Assembly (NCBI GenBank): GCA_018267285.1
Contig: JAFDYU010000008.1
Location: 365,407 to 429,406, forward strand
DNA: 64,000 bases
From: Bacteroidota bacterium
GTDB lineage: Bacteria; Bacteroidota; Bacteroidia; Cytophagales; Cyclobacteriaceae
Reading direction: 5' to 3'
Below the pieces are notes generated by a model. The model did not search any database. It saw only the letters and a list, made by a program, of their open reading frames with translations, and was not told where the DNA came from. Of this stretch, positions 43,662 through 53,549 are shown one piece after another; positions within the stretch are counted from its first letter, which is position 1; the number at the start of each line of letters is the position of its first letter. The translations under genes were made by a program, and so were the position numbers.

Positions 43662-43666
43662 ACATC

Positions 43667-44776
43667 ATGTCAACAAAACGAGATTATTACGAAATACTGG
43701 GCGTGAGCAAAACTGCTTCACCTGAAGAAATTAAAAAAGCATATCGCAAAACAGCTATTCAATATCACCCTGACAAAAATCAGGGAAACAAAGAAGCCGA
43801 AGAAAAATTTAAAGAAGCGGCCGAAGCTTACGAAGTGCTAAGCGATGAAAACAAACGCGCGCAGTACGATCGGTTTGGCCATTCGAGGTCCGGTGGTGGT
43901 GGTTTCCAAGGTCATGAAATGAACATGGACGATATCTTCAGCCAGTTTGGAGATATTTTTGGTGGCGGTGGTTTCGACAGCTTCTTTGGCGGAGGCAGCC
44001 GTTCGCGCCAACGCAAAGGATCAAATCTTCGCATTAAACTAAAACTTACACTCGAAGAGATTTCGAATGGCGTAGAGAAAAAAATTAAGGTTAACCGGTT
44101 GGTTCATGCCGATGGGGTAACTTTTAAAACCTGTGGCACGTGCAACGGCCAGGGGCAAATGCGTAAGGTTGTTAATACCATGCTCGGCCAGATGGTTTCA
44201 ACCACTGCTTGCCCTACGTGCAATGGTTCGGGACAGGTGATTGACAAACGACCTCCGGGCGTTGATAGCTCGGGCCTTGTTCCGAAGGAAGACACAATCT
44301 CTGTAAAGATACCGGCAGGAGTTGCCGATGGCATGCAGCTCTCCATGTCGGGCAAGGGGAATGAAGCACCGGGTGGAGGGGTTGCAGGTGACCTGCTGAT
44401 TTTGATCGAAGAAATCGAAAACAACGAACTGAAACGCGATGGCAACAATATTATTTTCGATTTGCACATCAGCTTTATAGATGCAGCTCTCGGCACTTCG
44501 GTTGAAGTGCCCTCCATCGGTGGTAAAGTGCGATTGAAAATTGAGCCGGGCACACAAAGCGGAAAAATTTTACGCCTGAGAGGCAAAGGAATTAAGGATA
44601 TCAACGGCTACGGCCATGGCGACCAACTAATCTATGTCAGTGTTTGGACCCCCAAAAAACTGAACACCGAAGAAAAGGCAAAACTTGAGTCACTTCGAAC
44701 ATCTTCCAATTTTCAGCCCCATCCCGATGCCAACGAAAAAGGCTTTTTCGAGCGGATGAAAGAATACTTTGGATAA
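43667..44776 (+). CDS. dnaJ: chaperone DnaJ, single zinc centre
   Basis: 369 residues from the ATG at 43667. The J domain covers 1-70 with HPD at 34-36, then a Gly/Phe region (75-115), the zinc-binding region and C-terminal substrate domains. Only two CxxCxGxG motifs are present (Cys156/159 and Cys182/185); the first and last of the usual four are replaced (VNRLVHADG before, [10 protein letters not shown] after). So only zinc centre II seems to remain. It stimulates DnaK and binds unfolded protein. A longer upstream frame (from 43607) runs through the S23 tail and is not used. Confidence 0.93.
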   Translation: MSTKRDYYEILGVSKTASPEEIKKAYRKTAIQYHPDKNQGNKEAEEKFKEAAEAYEVLSDENKRAQYDRFGHSRSGGGGFQGHEMNMDDIFSQFGDIFGGGGFDSFFGGGSRSRQRKGSNLRIKLKLTLEEISNGVEKKIKVNRLVHADGVTFKTCGTCNGQGQMRKVVNTMLGQMVSTTACPTCNGSGQVIDKRPPGVDSSGLVPKEDTISVKIPAGVADGMQLSMSGKGNEAPGGGVAGDLLILIEEIENNELKRDGNNIIFDLHISFIDAALGTSVEVPSIGGKVRLKIEPGTQSGKILRLRGKGIKDINGYGHGDQLIYVSVWTPKKLNTEEKAKLESLRTSSNFQPHPDANEKGFFERMKEYFG

Positions 44777-44797
44777 AGATACCCTGAACCTTTTTTA

Positions 44798-44835
44798 AAA
44801 TAGCCCGTATAACTTCTATTACGGGCTATTTTTTT
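44798..44835 (+). terminator. intrinsic terminator of dnaJ
   Basis: AAATAGCCCGTA (44798-44809) pairs perfectly with TACGGGCTATTT (44820-44831), followed by a run of T, 21 bp after the dnaJ stop. Confidence 0.9.
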
Positions 44836-44902
44836 AACAAAAACTTAACCTTTCTTACATCGAAGCAACTTTAACCTGTACCAAGCGTAAGATTGACTTA
44901 TT

Positions 44903-45793
44903 ATGTGGAGAACTGTAGTATTGATTTTTGTGGGTAAGCTGTGTGTTGTGGATTCCATCGGCCAGGTGAGGAAACAGTTTACGGTAGACCGGAATGAAGC
45001 CTGCAATAAAGTAGAGCTGTCATTGAAAGCCAAAACAGGCAATTGTTTCATTCGCCCCAGCCAAACCAGTGAGGTGCTCAACATCTATAGTAACCAAAGT
45101 ATAGAAGAATATTCGCACACCTTCAGCAACGAAGTTAAAGACAAAACCTGTATGGTGAAGTTGGAACTGGACTGCGAAAGCCAGCGGGGGATTGGCCGAA
45201 ACATTTCTTATCGGGTGTTCGGAGGCAATGAACGACCCAACGATAAATTTTGGAAAGTCTATTTAGCCGAAAACATGCCGTACTCTCTTGATCTTGACTA
45301 CGGGTTAGGGAACGCAAACCTTGACCTGGCGGGCCTATCGGTTAGCAAATTGAAAATCAATACCGGAAGTGCCGATGTGAAAGTGTCGTACAGCACCGGA
45401 GAAATGAACAAAGTGGACATGGATACTTTCTTTATTAAAGTAGACATGGGTTCGCTCACGGCACGCCAGTTAAATCTTACCCGCTCTAAATTAGTTTTAG
45501 CCGATGTTGGGTTCGGAAATATGCTGCTTGACTTCAGCGACAAGCCAAGCGTAAGCCATAGAATTAAAGGGAGTGTTGGCGCAGGAACCTTAATTGTTTA
45601 TTTGCCGGCTAAAGAAGTACCTGTGATTGTACATGTTACAGATTCGTGGTTGTGCAGCCTGAGCCTTTCCCGAAGCTTGAAAAAAATCAACAGCAATACG
45701 TTCGCCAACGCGGCTTATACTAAAGACTCTAAAGATGCCCTTACGTTTGATTTAGATGTATCCATGGGCAAGATCATTTTTAAAGAGCACTAA
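44903..45793 (+). CDS. exported beta-helix/toastrack-like protein
   Basis: 296 residues, signal-like N-terminus MWRTVVLIFVGKLCVVDSIGQ. The mature sequence is a long series of short strands (DLDYGLGNANLDLAGLSVSKLKINTGSADVKVSYS, KVDMGSLTARQLNLTRSKLVLADVGFGNMLLDFSD, GSVGAGTLIVYLPAKEVPV) that resembles the adhesin-like/toastrack domains found in LiaF- and YvlB-type proteins. No enzymatic motif. It precedes the NatAB-like ABC genes by 59 bp on the same strand, but linkage in function is only inferred. Confidence 0.65.
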   Translation: MWRTVVLIFVGKLCVVDSIGQVRKQFTVDRNEACNKVELSLKAKTGNCFIRPSQTSEVLNIYSNQSIEEYSHTFSNEVKDKTCMVKLELDCESQRGIGRNISYRVFGGNERPNDKFWKVYLAENMPYSLDLDYGLGNANLDLAGLSVSKLKINTGSADVKVSYSTGEMNKVDMDTFFIKVDMGSLTARQLNLTRSKLVLADVGFGNMLLDFSDKPSVSHRIKGSVGAGTLIVYLPAKEVPVIVHVTDSWLCSLSLSRSLKKINSNTFANAAYTKDSKDALTFDLDVSMGKIIFKEH

Positions 45794-45852
45794 TTTTTAG
45801 TTGTAGAAATCTACTGAATCTCTATTTTTGCCGTTCACACAAACCCTAACCC

Positions 45853-46797
45853 GTGGAAGCTTTAATTGCAAAGGGCGTATCAAAGCGATATGCCGATCAC
45901 ACCGCTCTGGACAACGTAAGTATTTCAATACCTGAGAAAACCATTTTTGGTTTATTGGGGCCTAACGGAGCGGGCAAAACAACCTTGATACGTATTATCA
46001 ACCAGATCATCAACTGCGATGGTGGTGAGATCATCGTCTTTGGAGAAAAACTAAAACCGGGTCATATTGAAACCATCGGATATTTGCCCGAAGAACGGGG
46101 GCTGTACAAGAAAATGAAGGTGGGAGATCAGCTTCTGTATCTGGCTCAACTCAAGGGGCTCAGCCGCAACGATGCCTTGGCCAAGATTAAGATTTGGCTC
46201 GAAAAATTCGAGATCAAAGATTGGTGGCACAAAAAAGTAGAAGATCTCAGTAAAGGCATGGCACAAAAGGTGCAGTTCATTAGCACGGTGTTGCACGAAC
46301 CCAAGCTGATCATTTTAGACGAACCCTTTTCAGGATTCGACCCCGTCAATGCACAACTGATCACCGAAAAAATAGTTGAGCTCAAAGAAAACGGAAGCAC
46401 AATTATTTTTTCAACTCACCGAATGGAAACCGTTGAATCGCTTTGCGATCACATTGCACTGATAAACAAATCGCAAAAGATATTGGAAGGACCAAAAAAG
46501 CAAGTGAAAGAACAATACCGATCCAATACCTTTATTGTAGAACACAGAGGTAATCACTTTACACTCCCTTCAGAGAATTATCAGCTCGTAAAACAAACCG
46601 CCATTGAAGACGGGTTGTATTCATCGCACATTAAAGCGAAAGGGAGTATAAAAGGAAATCAATTAATCAAAGATTTAGTTGATGTTACGGAGGTGTTCAG
46701 CTTTCAGGAAAAGTTACCGACTATTGCCGATATTTTTATTAGCCTGGTAAAAGGCGAAGACGACTCGGCTCTGAAAAAACACTTACAAGAAACTTAA
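45853..46797 (+). CDS. ABC transporter ATP-binding protein, NatA-like
   Basis: 314 residues from a GTG start. Walker A is GPNGAGKTT (about 37-45), the signature DLSKGMAQKVQ (about 133-143), Walker B LIILDEPFSGFDP (about 153-165), and H-loop STHRMET. The C-terminal about 90 residues are the DUF4162-type extension seen in NatA-like exporters. It powers the permease encoded 32 bp downstream. NatAB exports Na+ in Bacillus, but the substrate here is not known. Confidence 0.92.
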   Translation: MEALIAKGVSKRYADHTALDNVSISIPEKTIFGLLGPNGAGKTTLIRIINQIINCDGGEIIVFGEKLKPGHIETIGYLPEERGLYKKMKVGDQLLYLAQLKGLSRNDALAKIKIWLEKFEIKDWWHKKVEDLSKGMAQKVQFISTVLHEPKLIILDEPFSGFDPVNAQLITEKIVELKENGSTIIFSTHRMETVESLCDHIALINKSQKILEGPKKQVKEQYRSNTFIVEHRGNHFTLPSENYQLVKQTAIEDGLYSSHIKAKGSIKGNQLIKDLVDVTEVFSFQEKLPTIADIFISLVKGEDDSALKKHLQET

Positions 46798-46829
46798 CAA
46801 CAAACAACAAACCCTGAATCACACAGACT

Positions 46830-48167
46830 ATGAATAAAGTTTGGTTAATTATTCAACGCGAATTCCTGACACGAGTGCGCAAGAAATCTTTTCTGATCAC
46901 CACGATTATTGTTCCGTTGATTATACCGGTAATTATTGGTGGACTGGTTTTTATCATGCTTAAAGAAGCCGAATCGGCTAAGCCCGATACTGTGATGGTT
47001 GTTGATGAGAGCGGGAAATTCGACCTCGATAGTACTAAAAACACAAAACGGTTTCATTTTATTCCACTCCAAGTTCCATTGGAACAAGCCAAGAAGGCGT
47101 ACAATGAAACGAAAGACTTTGCTTTGTTGTATGTACCTGAGTTTGACATCAACAAGCCGGAAGGGCTAACAATATATACTCAAGAAAACCCGAGCATAGA
47201 AAAAATTGGTGACCTCGAATCCATTTTAGCAGATCGGGTGCGCGATTTAAAACTTCAGGAGTTTAAGATAGACAAGGAAGTTTTGCAAAACTTAAAAACA
47301 AATATCAACCTTAAGCAAATCAACCTGACCGAAACGGGGGAAGAGAAGACGAGTAATGCACTCATCTTAAACGGAATTGGGTTTGTTCTCGGTATTTTGA
47401 TTTACATTTTTGTACTAGTCTATGGTATACAGATTATGCAAGGTGTGATTGACGAGAAGACTTCAAAAGTTGTGGAAGTTATTGTTTCTTCGGTTAAACC
47501 TTTTCAGCTGATGCTTGGAAAAATAATAGGCATTGCCGGGGTTGGCGTTCTTCAGTTTTTGATTTGGATTGTGCTTACCACTTTTCTATCATCCGGTGTG
47601 TTGGGATATTTCGGACTTAAGACTCCTCAAAAACAAGCTATGGAACAAGTAGAGAAAAAGGTGAAAGACGAAGACGTGAAAAAAGCAATGAGCCAGGCAA
47701 GCCCGCAGATCAATGAGATCATGAAGAGCATAAACGAAATCCCTTTTACCAAAATTGCTTTTGTTTTTATATTCTATTTTCTGGGAGGGTACTTGTTGTA
47801 CGGTGCTTTATTTGCAGCCGTTGGCTCTGCGGTGGAATCGATGCAGGAGTCTCAGCAGTTTCAGTTTCCTATCACCATGCCCTTGCTGGTAGGCTACCTT
47901 GGATTGTTCATGTTCATCTTGCGCGACCCGCACGGCCCGGTGAGTTTCTGGCTATCGATTATTCCATTTACCGCACCAGTAGCCATGGTGGGGCGTATTG
48001 CCTTCGATGTGCCGCTTTGGCAACTGGCACTTTCCATGACACTACTTATTGGGGGGTTCCTTTTAACCACTTGGATTGCCGGGAGAATATACCGCGTTGG
48101 TATTTTGATGACAGGCACTAAAGTTAACTGGAGAGTGCTAGCCAAGTGGTTTATGCTTAGAGAATAA
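46830..48167 (+). CDS. ABC-2 type permease, NatB-like
   Basis: 445 residues. An N-terminal membrane segment (FLITTIIVPLIIPVIIGGLVFIML, about 20-43) is followed by a large extracytoplasmic domain (about 50-175) and five or more segments from about 178. QGVIDEKTSKVVEVIVSSVKPFQLMLGKIIGIAGVG is the ABC-2 signature. It pairs with the ATPase encoded just before. Confidence 0.92.
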   Translation: MNKVWLIIQREFLTRVRKKSFLITTIIVPLIIPVIIGGLVFIMLKEAESAKPDTVMVVDESGKFDLDSTKNTKRFHFIPLQVPLEQAKKAYNETKDFALLYVPEFDINKPEGLTIYTQENPSIEKIGDLESILADRVRDLKLQEFKIDKEVLQNLKTNINLKQINLTETGEEKTSNALILNGIGFVLGILIYIFVLVYGIQIMQGVIDEKTSKVVEVIVSSVKPFQLMLGKIIGIAGVGVLQFLIWIVLTTFLSSGVLGYFGLKTPQKQAMEQVEKKVKDEDVKKAMSQASPQINEIMKSINEIPFTKIAFVFIFYFLGGYLLYGALFAAVGSAVESMQESQQFQFPITMPLLVGYLGLFMFILRDPHGPVSFWLSIIPFTAPVAMVGRIAFDVPLWQLALSMTLLIGGFLLTTWIAGRIYRVGILMTGTKVNWRVLAKWFMLRE

Positions 48168-48228
48168 ACCCGGCAGAAACCCTTTCTATTGTTTTTATTC
48201 TTGAAGTTTGAATTTCTATCTTTAGAAG

Positions 48229-49449
48229 ATGGACAAGAGATATTCCCTGCCCTCTTCTATGGAATTTTATCAGGACAACACCAATCTGAAATGGATTATT
48301 CTTGCGGTGTCGATCGTGATCAGCATAGGCTCGATCTATTATACCAACATTTTAGTCAATCAGCTGAAAGATCGAGAGAAAGATCAAGTCAAACTTTTTG
48401 CGCGTGCGCTGGAGTACACCATCAACGAAAGCAATAACGACATACTTTTTGTAAGCGAAGAAATTATCACCAAAAACAATTCCATCCCAACCATTAATAC
48501 CGACAGCAGAGATTCGATACTTTATTACAATAATGTAGATGTAGTGTTATCGTGGTCTGAAAAAAGAAAGGCGAAATTCTTACGCGATGAAGTGGAGGAT
48601 ATGAAAAAAACCTATCCACCCATCGAAATCAATTTAAAGGATGAAAGCGGCAATGTGTACGATAAGCAATATGTGTACTATAAAAATTCATTTTTACTCA
48701 CGCAGCTAACGATTTATCCATACGCTCAGCTTTTTGTGTTGGCAATTTTTGGGTTCATATCTTACCTCGCATTTAATTATTCTCGTACGGCAGAACAAAA
48801 TCGGATATGGGTGGGGCTGGCAAAAGAAACGGCACATCAACTGGGCACTCCGCTGTCGTCATTAATGGCTTGGGTTGAAGTGTTGCGCGATGATCCCGAC
48901 TTGCAACGCAAAGGAATTGTAGATGAATTAGACAAGGACATCCGTAAGTTGCAAGTAGTAACAGAACGTTTTTCGAGTATCGGGTCTACACCCACGCTGA
49001 AGAGTGAAAATATTTATCAGCTGGTAAATAGGGTAGTGGGGTATTTGCAGCCCCGTATCTCACCCAAAATAAATATGGAGGTGTATGCACTTTCCGAAAC
49101 CATTCACGCTATGGTTCACCCCCCTTTGTTTGAGTGGGTGTTGGAAAATTTATGCAAGAATGCGGTTGATGCCATGGGCAGCTCCGGCATCATTGCCATA
49201 AAAATTTTACGGGGCAATGAGAACAAAGTGTTTATCGATATATCCGACAGTGGAAAGGGTATATCGAAGCAGCAACTTGCTAATGTTTTCAAACCCGGGT
49301 TCACCACAAAAAAACGTGGCTGGGGCTTGGGGTTGACATTGGCCAAACGCATTATCGAGCTGTATCACGAAGGGAAAATTTTTGTAAAGTCCTCCGAAGA
49401 AAATTTAGGCACTACCTTTCGAATAGAGCTGAAGGGTGTAAACTCTTGA
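48229..49449 (+). CDS. sensor histidine kinase
   Basis: 406 residues. Two membrane segments (about 23-42 and 165-185) enclose a periplasmic sensor part of about 120 residues. The phospho-acceptor His is in AKETAHQLGTPLSSLMAW (about 203-220). The ATPase motifs are N box LENLCKNAVDAMG, G1 DISDSGKGIS, F box FKPGFTTKKRGWGLGL and G2 in the same segment. No response regulator is encoded nearby, so its partner is elsewhere. It lies 61 bp after the permease gene. Confidence 0.92.
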   Translation: MDKRYSLPSSMEFYQDNTNLKWIILAVSIVISIGSIYYTNILVNQLKDREKDQVKLFARALEYTINESNNDILFVSEEIITKNNSIPTINTDSRDSILYYNNVDVVLSWSEKRKAKFLRDEVEDMKKTYPPIEINLKDESGNVYDKQYVYYKNSFLLTQLTIYPYAQLFVLAIFGFISYLAFNYSRTAEQNRIWVGLAKETAHQLGTPLSSLMAWVEVLRDDPDLQRKGIVDELDKDIRKLQVVTERFSSIGSTPTLKSENIYQLVNRVVGYLQPRISPKINMEVYALSETIHAMVHPPLFEWVLENLCKNAVDAMGSSGIIAIKILRGNENKVFIDISDSGKGISKQQLANVFKPGFTTKKRGWGLGLTLAKRIIELYHEGKIFVKSSEENLGTTFRIELKGVNS

Positions 49450-49480
49450 TGAGCACAAGTACAGCAACTTATTCTTTATG

Positions 49481-50743
49481 TTAAGCTGCCCGAATGGCAA
49501 TCACCGGATCTAACCTGGCAGCCATTGCGGCCGGTACGATACCTGCAACAAGGCCGATGGTAGAGGAAACACCAAGCCCTAAAATAATGTTAGCCGGAGA
49601 CAAAATCACCTGTAGGCTTCCGAAAGGCGCGAGCGTTAAAAGCCAAACTAAAAAAAGTCCGGATAAGCCACCAATTAAACTAAGCAGCACCGACTCGAAT
49701 AAGAACTGAAAAAGGATAAAATAATTTTTTGCACCCAACGATTTTTGCAAACCAATAATACTTGTTCTTTCTTTTACCGAAACAAACATGATGTTGGCAA
49801 TACCAAAGCCTCCAACCAGCATAGAAAATCCACCGATGACCCAACCGGCCACACCGAGCACATCAAAAACCTGACCTATTGCATTTACAATGGCTTCGGG
49901 TCTGTTCATGGTAAAATTATCTTTCTTCGAAGGTTTAAGGCCGCGTTTCACACGCATGTACCCGCGCGTTTCATTTTCTAATTCTACGAGCCCAACATCT
50001 TCGGGCGATCCTTTCAATCCAATGTGCGAACCGAGTTCATTTGAACGACCATTGCCTGTGCTTATCAGTTTTCTAAATGAGTCGTACGGAATAATGCACT
50101 CGTAGTCTGCGCTCGAAAACCCGATAAAACTTTCGCCTTGTTTTTTGTTTACGCCTACTACTTTGAACCGCAGATTTTTTATTTTCACAAACTGCCCCAC
50201 GGGGTCATCTATTTTTGGAAAGAGTGCTTTTGCTACTTCATAGCCTATGATGACCACATTTCTTCCTCCTTCAATTTCATCGAGGGTAAGATAACGGCCA
50301 CGGTCCACATTCACCTCGCGCAAAAACTCATATTCCGAGGCTACACCACGCAACGTAATTTTATTGATTCCATTGCTGCCGGCTTTAACTGTAATGTTTC
50401 CGGTGTTTGCGTAGATCGATACATGCTGTGCAGTTTTGAGGTTTGCTTTTAGAAACTTGTATTCGTTGAACGAAACATTAGGTCTGCGGATGTAATCTTT
50501 CCACCAGTCGCGCGTGTTGCCACCGGTAAAAGGCCACTTTTCAACATATATAATGTCTGAACCCAGAAAATTGAAACTATCGCGTACATTTTTTTCAAGG
50601 GAATCGACCAGGGTAAGTACAGCTATGATAGAGAAAATGCCGATCGTTACACCCAATAGGGAAAGTACCGTACGGAGCAGGTTAGATTTAAGCGCCCTCC
50701 AGGCGAAACCAAGGCTTTCGCCAATTAATCGAAGTACAAGCAT
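49481..50743 (-). CDS. MacB/FtsX-type ABC transporter permease
   Basis: 420 residues. Four membrane segments: one near 20-45 (TVLSLLGVTIGIFSIIAVLTLV) and three near the C-terminus (about 285-415: GVAGWVIGGFSMLVGGFGIANIM, FQFLFESVLLSLIGGLSGLFL, LGLGVSSTIGLVAGIVPAAMAARLDPVIAIR). The large periplasmic domain between them is MacB-like. The ATPase and adaptor are not next to it. Such permeases act in lipoprotein or peptide export; the substrate is unknown. It faces the kinase gene tail to tail. Confidence 0.9.
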   Translation of the reverse strand: MLVLRLIGESLGFAWRALKSNLLRTVLSLLGVTIGIFSIIAVLTLVDSLEKNVRDSFNFLGSDIIYVEKWPFTGGNTRDWWKDYIRRPNVSFNEYKFLKANLKTAQHVSIYANTGNITVKAGSNGINKITLRGVASEYEFLREVNVDRGRYLTLDEIEGGRNVVIIGYEVAKALFPKIDDPVGQFVKIKNLRFKVVGVNKKQGESFIGFSSADYECIIPYDSFRKLISTGNGRSNELGSHIGLKGSPEDVGLVELENETRGYMRVKRGLKPSKKDNFTMNRPEAIVNAIGQVFDVLGVAGWVIGGFSMLVGGFGIANIMFVSVKERTSIIGLQKSLGAKNYFILFQFLFESVLLSLIGGLSGLFLVWLLTLAPFGSLQVILSPANIILGLGVSSTIGLVAGIVPAAMAARLDPVIAIRAA

Positions 50744-50918
50744 GGCGTTTTAACGCGAATAGCGATCATTTAGGTTACGAAATCAAACTATTTTCTGTGG
50801 ACAGAGAATCAAAACTAAAAAACACGCTTTATTTTTGGTGTTCACTGCCTATTAATTATTTTTGCGACCTCAAAATTTTAAACCGTCCGCATAATTTAAG
50901 GACAAAGCCCGTAAGCTT

Positions 50919-51965
50919 ATGAAGTTATCAGAATTTAAGTTCGACCTTCCGAACAGCCTTATTGCCGCCCATCCAGCCGAAAACAGAGACGAAGCCCGAA
51001 TGATGGTGTTACACCGAAGTTCCGGAAAAATTGAGCACAAGATATTCAAAGATATTGTAGGCTATTTTGGAGAGGGCGATGTGATGGTGGCGAACGACAC
51101 CATGGTTTTTCCCGCCCGTTTATATGGACGCAAGGAAAAGACGGGAGCCAAAATTGAGGTTTTTTTGTTGCGCGAGCTCAATGCCGAAATGCATTTGTGG
51201 GATGTACTCGTAGACCCGGCCCGCAAAATCCGTGTAGGCAATAAGCTCTATTTCGGAGATGGTACCCTTGTAGCCGAAGTTATTGATAACACCACCTCGC
51301 GTGGCAGAACCATCCGTTTCCTTTTTGATGGTGACTCTGCAGCGTTCGATAAAGTAGTCGAGTCGCTGGGCGAAACACCCCTGCCCAAATACATTAAGAG
51401 AAAAGTAGAGCCAACCGATAAAGAACGCTTCCAGACCATCTTTGCCAAAAACAAAGGAGCGGTTTCTGCGCCCACGGCTGGAATGCATTTCACCAAGCAG
51501 TTAGTAAAGCGCTTGCAACTTAAAGGTGTGGATATGGCCTTTATCACGTTGCATATCGGGCTCGGCACTTTTCGTGCGGTAGATGTGGAAGACCTCACCA
51601 AACATAAGACCGACTCGGAAAATTTTATAGTGAATACAGACGTTGTTAATAAAGTAAATACAGCTCTCGATAATAAGAATAAAGTTTGTGCCGTAGGTAC
51701 CACGGCCATGCGGTCGTTGGAATCGGCCGTATCGGCAAACAACCGCCTGAAAGAACGCGAAGGATGGACCGACCGCTTCATTTTCCCTCCCTACGATTTT
51801 AAAATTTGCAATGCCATGGTCACCAACTTTCAGCAGCCTGAGTCTACCTTGCTGATGATGGCAGCTGCCTTTGGAGGATACGATCAGGTGATGAAAGCGT
51901 ATGAAGTGGCGAAGAAAGAGAAATATAAGTTTCTTACTTACGGTGATGCGCTATTGATTGTGTAA
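50919..51965 (+). CDS. queA: S-adenosylmethionine:tRNA ribosyltransferase-isomerase
   Basis: 348 residues; transfers the ribosyl part of SAM to preQ1 in tRNA during queuosine synthesis. Typical segments: [23 protein letters not shown] (start), [28 protein letters not shown] (about 150-160), [10 protein letters not shown] (about 184-193), [11 protein letters not shown] and [14 protein letters not shown]-like [13 protein letters not shown] near the end. An intrinsic terminator follows. Confidence 0.95.
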   Translation: MKLSEFKFDLPNSLIAAHPAENRDEARMMVLHRSSGKIEHKIFKDIVGYFGEGDVMVANDTMVFPARLYGRKEKTGAKIEVFLLRELNAEMHLWDVLVDPARKIRVGNKLYFGDGTLVAEVIDNTTSRGRTIRFLFDGDSAAFDKVVESLGETPLPKYIKRKVEPTDKERFQTIFAKNKGAVSAPTAGMHFTKQLVKRLQLKGVDMAFITLHIGLGTFRAVDVEDLTKHKTDSENFIVNTDVVNKVNTALDNKNKVCAVGTTAMRSLESAVSANNRLKEREGWTDRFIFPPYDFKICNAMVTNFQQPESTLLMMAAAFGGYDQVMKAYEVAKKEKYKFLTYGDALLIV

Positions 51966-51987
51966 ATAGTATTTGCCACCATAACAT

Positions 51988-52018
51988 AGCCTCGGCATTT
52001 TGTCGGGGCTTTATTATT
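51988..52018 (+). terminator. intrinsic terminator of queA
   Basis: AGCCTCG (51988-51994) pairs with CGGGGCT (52004-52010) with one G-T wobble, followed by TTATTATTTTT. It starts 22 bp after the queA stop. Confidence 0.8.
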
Positions 52019-52042
52019 TTTGTAAACATCACGTATTAACCA

Positions 52043-52708
52043 TTGAAAGAATACGCTCTCATTGTAGCTGGTGGCCGGGGCACGCGCATCAACAGCAAGT
52101 TGCCCAAACAATTTATCGGGTTGAACGGAAAACCGATTTTACTGCACACCGTGGAGGCGTTTTTTAATTATTCCGATAAAATTTCTATGGTGCTCGTTTT
52201 GCCCGAAACCGAATTTGGTATTTGGAATTCTATTTGCGCAGAGTTCAATTTTGATAAAGAAATAGTTTTGCAAAAAGGTGGCGACACCCGATTTCAGTCG
52301 GTAAAAAACGGTTTGGACAACATCGATGGAGATGGGCTGGTTGCCATTCACGATGGGGTAAGGCCCTTGGTCAGTGCCGATTTGATCGGTGCCTCGTTCA
52401 GGCTGGCTGCGGTGCACGGCACAGCCGTAGCCTCGGTGCGGCTGAAAGAATCCATTCGCGAAACAGATCAAGACACTACCCGTTCCGTAGATCGGTCGCG
52501 GTTCAGGTTGATTCAAACCCCACAGACTTTCGATCTTCAGCTCATCAAAAAAGCCTATCAAATTAAAGAAGACCCGAGCCTTACCGATGACGCCAGCGTA
52601 GCCGAACGAGCCGGGCATAAAATTTCTTTGTTCGAAGGAAGCTATAAAAACATCAAGATCACTACGCCCGAAGATTTGACGGTGGCAGCCGCACTGCTCG
52701 GTGAATAA
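52043..52708 (+). CDS. ispD: 2-C-methyl-D-erythritol 4-phosphate cytidylyltransferase
   Basis: 221 residues from a TTG start; no nearer ATG keeps the N-terminal motif. The CTP-binding motif AGGRGTRINSKLPKQF is at residues 8-23. VAIHDGVRPLVS (about 100-111) and RFRLIQTPQTFD (about 151-162) are standard. It makes CDP-methylerythritol in the MEP isoprenoid pathway. With the isomerase at 19728 it indicates MEP-based isoprenoid synthesis. Confidence 0.93.
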   Translation: MKEYALIVAGGRGTRINSKLPKQFIGLNGKPILLHTVEAFFNYSDKISMVLVLPETEFGIWNSICAEFNFDKEIVLQKGGDTRFQSVKNGLDNIDGDGLVAIHDGVRPLVSADLIGASFRLAAVHGTAVASVRLKESIRETDQDTTRSVDRSRFRLIQTPQTFDLQLIKKAYQIKEDPSLTDDASVAERAGHKISLFEGSYKNIKITTPEDLTVAAALLGE

Positions 52709-52766
52709 TTTGGTTGCATCTACATCAATAACTTTCTTAAATTCATCCATTAAATAGATCAACAAC

Positions 52767-53531
52767 ATGGATAAGTGTTTCATTCTGCTGCCCATCGAAG
52801 AGCCCACCGGATATTCGCAAGGGCACTTTAACCGGGTTTACGATTATGTTATCGTGCCGGCTTGCCGTGCCGCAGGCTTTTGGCCACATCGTGCCGATAC
52901 CACTACCTACAATAACCCGTTGGAAGTTGTAAAAAATATGATCGACAGCGAGGTGGTGCTCTGCGATCTGAGCGCCAACAACTCCAACGCGCTCTACGGT
53001 TTGGCCATTCGGCAATCGCTCGACCTCCCGATCACTTTAATGAAAGACATGAAATCGTTCATTGCTTTTGACGCCAATGAATTTGGTGTAGTGGAATACG
53101 ATGAATCGTTGCGGATAGATAATGTGCAAAAAGCAATGGAAGTTTTAAGCCAGGCGTTGAAAGGAGCGATTGAAAATAAAAAGCCAAGGTATCCGTTGTT
53201 GGATCGGCTCAGCATAGGGCTACCACAATATGTTCCCGTTGAAGAAACTTCCGATTCAACCCCTCCGGAACCTGTTGTAGAAGAAAGACCAAAAGAACCA
53301 AGTTTGCCCATCATATCACCATTGCCCGATTATGTAGGCGAGGCGTTTACAGCCGAACAGATGGAGAAAATAAAAACTGGCGATTCGCTTTTTCATTTGC
53401 ATTACGGAAAGGGCAAAGTAAATTTTATTAAAAATGCAGGGAAAGATAAACTGGCCAGTATTCAGTTTGAGGCTGGGCCAAAATTATTGGTATTAATTGC
53501 GTCTGATTTTTTTAGAAAGATCAATAAGTAA
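52767..53531 (+). CDS. deoxyribosyltransferase/TIR-like domain fused to UvrD-Tudor-like domain
   Basis: 254 residues. The N-terminal domain (about 1-135) has the layout of nucleoside 2-deoxyribosyltransferase-like or TIR-like proteins: FILLPIEEP, NRVYDYVIVPACRAAGFWPHRADTT, then MIDSEVVLCDLSANNSNALYGLAIRQ. The Glu usual in the YELG motif is Gly78 here, so catalysis is doubtful. A Pro-rich linker (about 155-195) leads to a C-terminal domain (about 205-254) with GDSLFHLHYGKGKV and LASIQFEAGPKLLV. That is the pattern of the Tudor-like domain at the end of UvrD/PcrA helicases, which contacts RNA polymerase. I do not know a described protein of this architecture. Confidence 0.75.
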   Translation: MDKCFILLPIEEPTGYSQGHFNRVYDYVIVPACRAAGFWPHRADTTTYNNPLEVVKNMIDSEVVLCDLSANNSNALYGLAIRQSLDLPITLMKDMKSFIAFDANEFGVVEYDESLRIDNVQKAMEVLSQALKGAIENKKPRYPLLDRLSIGLPQYVPVEETSDSTPPEPVVEERPKEPSLPIISPLPDYVGEAFTAEQMEKIKTGDSLFHLHYGKGKVNFIKNAGKDKLASIQFEAGPKLLVLIASDFFRKINK

Positions 53532-53549
53532 GATTTTTAGAATATTAAA

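Noticed and set aside
43607-43666. Longer start for dnaJ
   Set aside because: The extra 20 codons read the end of the four-helix-bundle gene and its right repeat; the J domain starts properly at 43667.
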